Below are positions 53,232 through 58,035 of a DNA stretch of 58,035 nt, piece after piece. The notes beneath the pieces were generated by a model. The model did no database searches. It worked only from the letters and a program-made list of their open reading frames with translations, and had not been told where the DNA came from. A program made the translations under genes and the position numbers. This DNA comes from Flavobacteriaceae bacterium. GTDB lineage: Bacteria > Bacteroidota > Bacteroidia > Flavobacteriales > Flavobacteriaceae. Each line of letters starts with the position of its first letter. Positions within the stretch are counted from its first letter, which is position 1. The stretch lies in assembly GCA_029934835.1 (NCBI GenBank), contig JAOZLL010000005.1, positions 1 through 58,035 of the forward strand. The letters run 5' to 3'.

Positions 53232-54071
53232 CTATTTCTTAAATAAATACCGTACACCAACCCAATTATTTCGTTCTAAAATCAAATCTATTTTTAAGTT
53301 GTGTTTTGAGGCTTCGGCATCAATAACAGGAATATCCTCTTGATAAAATCCACTTAATAATAAAGTGCCGTTTTCATTTAAAGAACGTGAATAGGTAGCC
53401 AGATCTTGCAGTAAAATATTTCGGTTGATATTTGCGATAGTTACATCATATTTTTTGTTGACTAAAAGTGAAGCTTCACCTTCATAAACTTTGATGTTTT
53501 TACAGCTATTTCGGGTTACATTTTCTAAGGAATTTTCATAACACCAAGGATCGATATCAATGGCATCTAAAACTGTTGCACCGCGCATCTCTGCCAAAAT
53601 TGCTAAAACAGCAGTTCCACATCCCATATCTAAAACAGATTTATTTTTTAAATCAAGTTTTAATAAATGTTGAACCATTAAATGAGTGGTCTCATGATGT
53701 CCTGTCCCAAAACTCATTTTAGGCTCAATAAGAATATTATATTTTAAAGTTCCAGCCTCATGAAAAGGAGCTCTAATGCTGACTGTATCGTCAATATTTA
53801 TAGGCTCAAAGTTTTTTTCCCATTCACTATTCCAATTTACAGGTTCGATTTCCTCTTTTTCATAGACAATTCTAAACTCACCACTATTTAAGATAAAGAC
53901 ATTATGTAAAATATTCACATGCCAATCACTTTTTGGGATGTATGCGGTTAGTCCATTCTCTGTTTCTGTAAAAGTTTCGAATCCTAAATCGCCTAATTCA
54001 GCGACTAAAATTTCACGAGCTGGTTGTAACGGTTCTATGGTAAAATGGTAAGCTATGTAAGGTTGGATCAT
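53232..54071 (-). CDS. prmA: Ribosomal protein L11 methyltransferase
   Basis: 279 residues from ATG 54071 (MIQPYIAYHFTIEPLQPARE); the frame extends upstream into a palindrome but that part is not family-like. SAM motif I VLDMGCGTAVLAILAEMRGA, preceded by SFGTGHHETTHLMVQHLLKL (PrmA signature), then DIDPWCYENS, NINRNILLQDL (NPPY-like) and LLSGFYQEDIPVI. Trimethylates L11. tpiA lies upstream on the same strand with a repeat-filled spacer. Confidence 0.94.
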   Translation of the reverse strand: MIQPYIAYHFTIEPLQPAREILVAELGDLGFETFTETENGLTAYIPKSDWHVNILHNVFILNSGEFRIVYEKEEIEPVNWNSEWEKNFEPINIDDTVSIRAPFHEAGTLKYNILIEPKMSFGTGHHETTHLMVQHLLKLDLKNKSVLDMGCGTAVLAILAEMRGATVLDAIDIDPWCYENSLENVTRNSCKNIKVYEGEASLLVNKKYDVTIANINRNILLQDLATYSRSLNENGTLLLSGFYQEDIPVIDAEASKHNLKIDLILERNNWVGVRYLFKK

Positions 54072-54087
54072 TTTTATCTGATATAAA

Positions 54088-54120
54088 AGCTTTGTCAAAG
54101 TTTTAAACTTTGACAAAGCT
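54088..54120. terminator. Long perfect palindrome between tpiA and prmA (terminator or dispersed palindrome)
   Basis: AGCTTTGTCAAAGTTT / AAACTTTGACAAAGCT around a single T is a perfect 33-base palindrome. On the minus strand it is followed by TTTTAT, so it can end tpiA transcription. Its form also suits the palindromic spacer repeats of Bacteroidota. Confidence 0.65.
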
Positions 54121-54135
54121 CCATTTGTTATAATA

Positions 54136-54192
54136 TATCTTTGTGCCTTTGTGTAGTTTCGACTTCGCTCAACTCATCGCTTAGTGGTAAAA
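54136..54192 (+). repeat. Element A, copy 6, split by a copy of element B
   Basis: CTTTGTGCCTTTGTGT (54139-54154) and CTTAGTGGTAAAA (54180-54192) are contiguous in other copies (compare 57749-57776). Here 25 bases (54155-54179) containing TTTCGACTTCGCTCAACTCA lie between them. That block resembles element B at 20990-21009. Confidence 0.65.
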
Positions 54193-54957
54193 CTATTGAA
54201 TTGCAGCAACTAAAGCCACAAAATCAGCAGAATTTAAAGCAGCACCACCAATTAATCCACCATCTACATCAGGTTGTGAAAAAATCTCTTTTGCGTTGGA
54301 TGGTTTTACACTTCCGCCGTATAAAATAGATACTTCTTGGGCAATAGTCTCTCCAAATTTCTTAGCAATTACTTTACGGATAAAGGCATGCATTTCTTGT
54401 GCTTGTTCTGGACTTGCTGTTTCGCCTGTTCCAATAGCCCAAACAGGTTCGTAGGCTAATATGATATGTTTCCAATCAATTTCACAAAGATGAAAAAGGG
54501 CCTTTTGAAGTTGACTTTCTACTACTTTAAAATGATTGTTTGTTTGACGTTCTTCTAAAACTTCACCAAAACAGAAAATGGCTTCTAAATTATTTTGTAA
54601 AGCAGTACTCACTTTTTCGGCAAGAGCTTCATCAGTTTCATTAAAGTACGTGCGACGTTCAGAATGTCCTAAAATTACATTGGTTATTCCTACACTATGA
54701 ATCATTTCAGCAGAGATTTCACCAGTAAAAGCACCATTTTTAGCTTGATGCATATTTTGTGCGGCAAGTTCTACACGAGTATCCATTCCTAGTTGATGAA
54801 AAACAGGATATAAATTTGTTGCAGTAGGCGCTATGATTATTCGAGTATTATTTGTCTCGAGATTTTGAATATCATTTGAAATATCCATAGCTAATTTTTT
54901 TGATGCATCTACATCTAAATTCATTTTCCAGTTTCCGGCTACTATTTTGGTACGCAT
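54193..54957 (-). CDS. tpiA: Triosephosphate isomerase
   Basis: 254 residues. Catalytic Lys in VAGNWKMNL (residue 11), His in LGHSERRTYF, Glu in AYEPVWAIGTG, and the phosphate loop LYGGSVKPSNAKEIFSQPDV with GGLIGGAAL. Interconverts DHAP and glyceraldehyde-3-phosphate. Normal length. Element A copy 6 directly touches its 3' end. Confidence 0.97.
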   Translation of the reverse strand: MRTKIVAGNWKMNLDVDASKKLAMDISNDIQNLETNNTRIIIAPTATNLYPVFHQLGMDTRVELAAQNMHQAKNGAFTGEISAEMIHSVGITNVILGHSERRTYFNETDEALAEKVSTALQNNLEAIFCFGEVLEERQTNNHFKVVESQLQKALFHLCEIDWKHIILAYEPVWAIGTGETASPEQAQEMHAFIRKVIAKKFGETIAQEVSILYGGSVKPSNAKEIFSQPDVDGGLIGGAALNSADFVALVAAIQ

Positions 54958-55094
54958 AATTATGGTTTTAAAGTCTGCTACAAAAGTAAGGGGAAATTCT
55001 GAATAGGAGAAAGATTTAGTAGGATATAATAAATGCTTGATTATTTAGTAACTCGCAGATGAATAAATAGTGAAAAAGTTGTTTATATAAATAA

Positions 55095-55101
55095 GTTAGC
55101 C
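55095..55101 (+). other. Possible integron-type core site (GTTAGCC) before the DCL-HNH gene
   Basis: GTTAGCC resembles the GTTRRRY core of attI/attC sites (one mismatch) and lies 20 bases before the ATG. Its reverse complement GGCTAAC appears at 55833-55839 just after the gene, inside the same AAAGGCTAAC word, so the gene is framed by inverted copies. Confidence 0.35.
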
Positions 55102-55120
55102 TTTATTAGAAAAACAGAAA

Positions 55121-55828
55121 ATGAAACCACCAATTAAAATAGGAAACAAAGAATTTAAGTATAAAAAAGACGCTCTTTTGTATTTTAAGACAATACTAAA
55201 TTCCTATGACTTCGATGAAATATTGAAAGATGATGATACGGCAGACGTAACAGCATTATTACTTGAAAATGAAAAAAGAAAAGATAAAGTTGGTAGTGGA
55301 ATAAAGGAAATTAGAATCGGGAAAGTACAATTTGGAACTAAATGTTTCCAGATTATACGGAATGATTTAACATCAGAAAATTTTTCGTATGTCTATTGTA
55401 TTAATGGAGACCTGAAACCCTTTACAAAATTTAGTCACGCTTGTAGAAATGCAATTCATAAAGATTTACATAATGTAAAACAAAAATACTTTGACCAAAA
55501 TTCAGTAAAAGGAAAAGTGAAATGTCAGGAAACTGGAATATTAAGTTCTTGGACAGAATTAAATGTTGACCACCGACAACCAAATACTTTATCTGTAATT
55601 ATTGACAGGTTTATTGAACTTAATAAAATTGATTTAAAAGGTATTGAATACGAAACTGATAAAGACAATAAAATGCTGCTTGCGGACAAAGAATTAGAAA
55701 ACAAATTCCGAGATTATCATATGGAAAAGGCTAATCTAAGAATTGTTAGAAAGGAAAAGAATCTTGGACGTTCACATCAGGGTAGAGTGAAAAATCAAAA
55801 GAAAGATTTACGAATTGAAAAAGAATAA
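55121..55828 (+). CDS. DCL/DUF3223 domain protein with HNH-like C-terminus
   Basis: 235 residues. N-terminal DUF3223/DCL domain (residues ~1-110: IKIGNKEFKYKKDALLYFKT, ILNSYDFDEIL, GIKEIRIGKVQFGTKCFQII, FSYVYCINGDLKPFTKFSHA), a domain known from plant DCL and RNA polymerase V. The C-terminus (~125-225) has KCQETGILSSWTELNVDHRQ with P after it, a FRDYHMEKANLRIV segment and KEKNLGRSHQGR: an HNH-nuclease-like order (Asp-His, later His and Asn) with a single obvious zinc-type Cys. Cytoplasmic. An accessory gene between core genes, framed by a possible attC-like site. A defence or mobile-element nuclease role is inference. Confidence 0.8.
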   Translation: MKPPIKIGNKEFKYKKDALLYFKTILNSYDFDEILKDDDTADVTALLLENEKRKDKVGSGIKEIRIGKVQFGTKCFQIIRNDLTSENFSYVYCINGDLKPFTKFSHACRNAIHKDLHNVKQKYFDQNSVKGKVKCQETGILSSWTELNVDHRQPNTLSVIIDRFIELNKIDLKGIEYETDKDNKMLLADKELENKFRDYHMEKANLRIVRKEKNLGRSHQGRVKNQKKDLRIEKE

Positions 55829-55832
55829 CAAA

Positions 55833-55959
55833 GGCTAACAAAAAATATAGTGCATTTGGCAGATAGTGCTAATAATGAATATGATAGCAATAAGTGAACA
55901 TAGTGGTAAATTGAAAAATTGGAGCGTTGAAATGCCAAATACACCATATTCAAAACGTT
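55833..55959 (+). other. attC-like structured site after the DCL-HNH gene
   Basis: GGCTAAC (55833-55839) opens the region and AACGTT (55954-55959) closes it. Just inside, ATATAGTGCATTTGGC (55845-55860) is complementary to GCCAAATACACCATAT (55934-55949) at 14 of 16 positions. About 73 bases lie between the arms. The layout (outer RYYYAAC-like and GTT ends, inner imperfect inverted arms, variable centre, directly 3' of one gene) is that of an integron attC, but the outer cores deviate from consensus and no intI is in the window. Confidence 0.45.
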
Positions 55960-55969
55960 CCACAACATC

Positions 55970-56575
55970 CTACTTCCGAATCTTAATCACCGTATTTTTA
56001 TCAATAAAAGGATAGATTTCATTCACATCAGTATTCGTTAGCGAAATACAGCCCAATGTCCAATTTATGCGAGTTTTAATCATTACATCTGTTCCTTTTG
56101 GAACGCCATGAATACCAATTTCCCCACCAATTGTAGCATTTTTGGGGATAATTCCATCCGCTTTAGCTTTTTTATGTTTACGCCATGAATCAGTTGTTGG
56201 ATAGTTAATCCAAATAAATTTTGACCAACTGCCGTGTGGATATTTACTTACAATTTTAAAAGTGCCTTCAGGAGTACATTGATCACCTTCTCTCAATTTG
56301 TCATCAATTGGGTTACCACCTAAAACGATAGAATAGATTTTGACTAGTGTGTCTGCCGTAAAAATCTGTAATTGATAATCACTTTTATCGATGAGAATAC
56401 TAATTTCAGTTCCTTTGGATATAAGTTCACTTAGAGGTTTTGTAGTTGTCTGATATGAAACTAATGCCAATGGCTTGCTCAAAGTAGATTTTGGAAATTG
56501 CCACTTAACGACAATTAAAGATAAAACTAATAGAGCAATTAAAAATGGAAAGCTTTTTTTCAAAATATTCTTCAT
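55970..56575 (-). CDS. L,D-transpeptidase family protein (YafK-like)
   Basis: 201 residues with an N-terminal membrane/signal segment (FPFLIALLVLSLIVVKWQF). YkuD domain ~55-200: ISILIDKSDYQLQIFTADTL, YSIVLGGNPIDDKLREGDQC, TPEGTFKIVSKYP, then IGIHGVPKGTDVM and NWTLGCISLTNTDVNEIYPF with catalytic His and Cys. The residue two after the Cys is Ser rather than the Arg found in classical YkuD (SxGCVR), as in YafK/ErfK relatives that act as amidases on Lpp links. Third predicted transpeptidase in the window. Confidence 0.88.
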   Translation of the reverse strand: MKNILKKSFPFLIALLVLSLIVVKWQFPKSTLSKPLALVSYQTTTKPLSELISKGTEISILIDKSDYQLQIFTADTLVKIYSIVLGGNPIDDKLREGDQCTPEGTFKIVSKYPHGSWSKFIWINYPTTDSWRKHKKAKADGIIPKNATIGGEIGIHGVPKGTDVMIKTRINWTLGCISLTNTDVNEIYPFIDKNTVIKIRK

Positions 56576-56605
56576 AAGAAAATAGTGTATAAAGATGCTA
56601 ATACC

Positions 56606-56638
56606 TTTGTTAACGCAATAATTTAATGCTTATTTTTG
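56606..56638 (+). promoter_or_regulatory. Candidate promoter upstream of the pyrF remnant
   Basis: TTTG (56606-56609), 21 bases, TATTTTTG (56631-56638): an exact Bacteroidota -33/-7 pair. It precedes the dead pyrF start by about 24 bases and could now drive the substrate-binding-protein gene at 56901. Confidence 0.5.
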
Positions 56639-56661
56639 CAGACCATAAAAAACAAGTACTT

Positions 56662-56830
56662 ATAACGCAAATACGATATAAAAACTCCTTTCTTTGTATT
56701 GGTTTGGATGTCGAGTTAGATAAAACTCCACAATATAAATTTAAACAGTTGATCCAGTTTTTGAGTTTAACAAGCAAATTATTGATGTTACTCATAATTT
56801 GGCATTTGCCTATAAATCAACATTGATTTT
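56662..56830 (+). pseudogene. pyrF: pyrF (orotidine-5'-phosphate decarboxylase) remnant
   Basis: Reading from 56662, ATA ACG CAA gives (I)TQIRYKNSFLCIGLDVELDK, then TPQYKFKQ. In the next frame, from about 56750, DPVFEFNKQIIDVTHNLAFA followed by YKSTLIF. The two pieces in tandem match the N-terminal ~55 residues of flavobacterial PyrF (SFLCIGLD with the active-site Asp region, DP-x-FEFN, AYK-x-N). The initiator appears changed from ATG to ATA, a frameshift splits it, and the rest of the gene (over 200 codons) is gone. No PyrF activity is possible; a functional copy, if any, must lie elsewhere. Confidence 0.75.
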
Positions 56831-56874
56831 TAGAAAAACCAAAGAATTCAACAACAAATGAAAGATATTCTTAG

Positions 56875-56900
56875 CACCTTTGCGTCTTAGCGGTAAAAAA
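56875..56900 (+). repeat. Element A, copy 7, ending exactly at a start codon
   Basis: CACCTTTGCGTCTTAGCGGT then AAAAAA; the next base is the A of ATG 56901. This is a short consensus copy (TTTGCG-TCTTAGCGGTAAAA). Confidence 0.75.
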
Positions 56901-57704
56901 ATGACATACACAGATTCCCTAAATAGAAAAATAGATTTACCCAAAACACCACAACGAATTATCTCGTTAGTGCCATCGTTAACTGAATTGTTACACGATA
57001 TGGGTTTGGAACGTCAAATAGTTGGTGTAACAAAATATTGTGTGCATCCTGCACATTACAAATCGACTAAAGTATTGGTTGGTGGAACAAAAAAGGTGAA
57101 ATTTCAAGTAATAAAAGATTTAAAACCTGATTTTATTTTATGTAGTAAAGAGGAAAATACACCTGAGATGGTTGCAGAATTAGAAAAAATAGCACCTGTT
57201 TATGTGTCGGATGTCAATTCGTTAGATGATGCATTACAACTGATAAAAGAATTAGGTTTGCTTTTCGAAAGGCGTACTCAATCAGAACATATAATAGATA
57301 AGATTAACTTTAGACTAAAAGAATTTCAAGATTCAATAAAGGATACACATATCAAAAAAGCAGCTTATTTTATATGGGCAAATCCATGGATGGTTGCTGG
57401 TGGTAAAACCTTTATAGACGATATGTTACGTATTTGCCGATTTGAAAATGCTTATGCAAATAAAGAACGTTATCCAGAGATAAAGATTAAGCGTATGCGT
57501 GTTTTGGCAAATCCAGAGTTGTTGCTTTTTAGTAGTGAACCACATGATTTTACCGATGATGAAGTTTATGAAGTACTACGCAGTAATAAAAAAGTACTGA
57601 CTATTTATGTAGATGGTCAATACTTTTCTTGGTACGGTTCCCGATTGATAAAAGCCTTTGATCACTTTAAGCAAATCCATGAAAAAGTTGGGGCTTATGA
57701 GTAA
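56901..57704 (+). CDS. Periplasmic-binding-protein-like metal-chelate receptor (helical-backbone, BtuF-type)
   Basis: 267 residues from ATG 56901 (MTYTDSLNRKIDLPKTPQRI); TTG 56880 would add only repeat-encoded residues. PQRIISLVPSLTELLHDMGL, QIVGVTKYCVHPAHYKSTKV, VGGTKKVKFQVIKDLKPDFI and WANPWMVAGGKTFIDDMLRI are typical of helical-backbone metal receptors (BtuF/FhuD-like, cobalamin or siderophore). No signal peptide is visible, unusual for a periplasmic receptor; it may be cytoplasmic as in many Bacteroidota homologues. No transporter partner is nearby. Confidence 0.87.
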   Translation: MTYTDSLNRKIDLPKTPQRIISLVPSLTELLHDMGLERQIVGVTKYCVHPAHYKSTKVLVGGTKKVKFQVIKDLKPDFILCSKEENTPEMVAELEKIAPVYVSDVNSLDDALQLIKELGLLFERRTQSEHIIDKINFRLKEFQDSIKDTHIKKAAYFIWANPWMVAGGKTFIDDMLRICRFENAYANKERYPEIKIKRMRVLANPELLLFSSEPHDFTDDEVYEVLRSNKKVLTIYVDGQYFSWYGSRLIKAFDHFKQIHEKVGAYE

Positions 57705-57777
57705 ATTTCACTGCTAAGACAAAAAAGCGCAAAAAATGTTTTAAAATCTTTGTGCCTTTTTGTCTTAGCGGTGAAAT
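57705..57777. repeat. Element A, copy 8, as a head-to-head inverted pair between convergent genes
   Basis: The left arm (57705-57735, ATTTCACTGCTAAGACAAAA...) is complementary to the right arm (57747-57777, ending TGTCTTAGCGGTGAAAT) at about 27 of 31 positions around a ~11-base loop. It begins at the base after one stop codon and ends 5 bases before the other, so it fills the space between convergent genes completely. Confidence 0.8.
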
Positions 57778-57781
57778 ATTT

Positions 57782-58035
57782 CTATTTATCCTGTAAAGCA
57801 AATACTTTTTTCAATAAATCAGAGCTACGACTTTTAATATCTGTCCTAATTTTAACTTCTTCAACAGCAACCATTTTAAAGACTCCTTTCATGGCTTCGT
57901 CGGTAGTATATTCTGTCAAATTAGGATTTACTTTATTTACAAAAGGGATATTATTATAACGCGTAATTAAATTCGTCCAGACTTGATCAGCACCTACTTT
58001 TTGAAATGAATTTTGAATAATTGGACTAAATTTCC
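57782..58035 (-). CDS. DUF4197 domain protein, C-terminal part
   Basis: Minus-strand frame from the right edge to TAG at 57782-57784, about 84 residues: FSPIIQNSFQKVGADQVWTN, LITRYNNIPFVNKVNPNLTE, YTTDEAMKGVFKMVAVEEVK, then RTDIKSRSSDLLKKVFALQD. This is the C-terminal pattern of DUF4197 (helical, usually exported; FP+K-x-NPDL, A-x-x-GLF-x-x-xAEEE, TxLLKKVF). Function unknown. The N-terminus lies outside the window. An opposite-strand frame over it is a shadow. Confidence 0.85.
   Translation of the reverse strand, partial: KFSPIIQNSFQKVGADQVWTNLITRYNNIPFVNKVNPNLTEYTTDEAMKGVFKMVAVEEVKIRTDIKSRSSDLLKKVFALQDK

Noticed and set aside
54141-54329. 62-codon plus-strand ORF
   Set aside because: Begins in element A/B and runs antisense to the tpiA 3' end; Gln/His-rich product is a shadow.
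55121-55828. Restriction endonuclease with a methyltransferase partner
   Set aside because: No methyltransferase is nearby; neighbours are tpiA and a transpeptidase, so a restriction system is not supported.
56626-56826. New 66-residue gene
   Set aside because: Its middle is the N-terminus of PyrF and it continues in another frame, so it is a pseudogene, not a new gene.
56576-56900. Cobalamin riboswitch before the BtuF-type gene
   Set aside because: No B12-box-like conserved sequence seen; the space is filled by the pyrF remnant and element A.
57750-57959. 69-codon plus-strand ORF at the right edge
   Set aside because: Antisense to the DUF4197 gene, which has a convincing family pattern.
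1-58035. tRNA, rRNA, prophage or defence island
   Set aside because: No cloverleaf-like or rRNA sequence, no phage structural genes, no restriction or toxin-antitoxin pair recognised; only the single DCL-HNH gene looks accessory.

Overview
The window looks like chromosomal DNA of an AT-rich member of the Flavobacteriaceae (Bacteroidota). The grounds are: a PorW/SprE-type lipoprotein and a type IX secretion C-terminal sorting domain; Bacteroidota promoter motifs (TTTG, about 19 nt, TAnnTTTG) with few Shine-Dalgarno sites; an ATP synthase operon without atpD and atpC; menA (menaquinone); and many TTG/GTG starts. The genus cannot be fixed from the sequence alone.

Layout. 1-2.3 kb: end of an alpha-glucan phosphorylase gene and a GH13 amylase-like gene (storage glucan). 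2.3-5.5 kb: a secreted protein, a DUF6165 protein and a GT9 glycosyltransferase, with repeat-rich spacers. 5.5-12.8 kb: pth, then coaX - outer-membrane protein - TPR protein - lptC - porW/sprE, an envelope cluster. 12.8-19.6 kb: bactofilin, atpZ-like and DUF6168 genes, then atpB-E-F-H-A-G, interrupted between atpA and atpG by a four-helix-bundle (S23-type) gene bracketed by copies of a 14-nt repeat. 19.8-25.1 kb: cold-shock protein, a 32-residue basic protein, mobA, der, a T9SS-exported thioredoxin-fold protein, a 262-bp MITE-like element, and gdhA. 25.3-31.9 kb: two tandem ~1000-residue paralogues (receiver-like domains plus a PEP-synthase-type ATP-grasp) and a small membrane protein. 32-41.4 kb: ridA, lptD, amidase, MlaD/MCE, a thioredoxin-like protein with thioredoxin reductase, and two L,D-transpeptidases. 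41.5-46.5 kb: two Fe-S electron-transfer proteins, trmO, menA, a metallo-hydrolase, gamma-carbonic anhydrase. 46.5-52.5 kb: beta-barrel protein, LytTR regulator with a LytS-type kinase, small proteins, and an SPFH protein. 53.2-58 kb: prmA, tpiA, a DCL/DUF3223-HNH gene in an integron-cassette-like setting, a third L,D-transpeptidase, a pyrF remnant, a metal-chelate-binding protein, and the end of a DUF4197 gene.

Most coding content is ordinary core genome: envelope biogenesis (lptC, lptD, MCE, amidase, three transpeptidases, sprE), energy (atp, menA, Fe-S proteins) and translation (pth, prmA, trmO, der). The unusual material is mostly between genes. Several families of short dispersed repeats fill the spacers: element A (core CTTTGCGNCT...CTTAGCGGTRAAA, at least eight copies), element B (CGACTNCGCTCA-like), element C (a leader with an 8-bp hairpin), heptad/14-mer tracts and long palindromes. 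Some of them supply or abut start codons. The main candidates for something undescribed are the four-helix-bundle/14-mer unit inside the ATP synthase operon, the element A family, the MITE with a 5-bp target duplication, and the DCL-HNH cassette.
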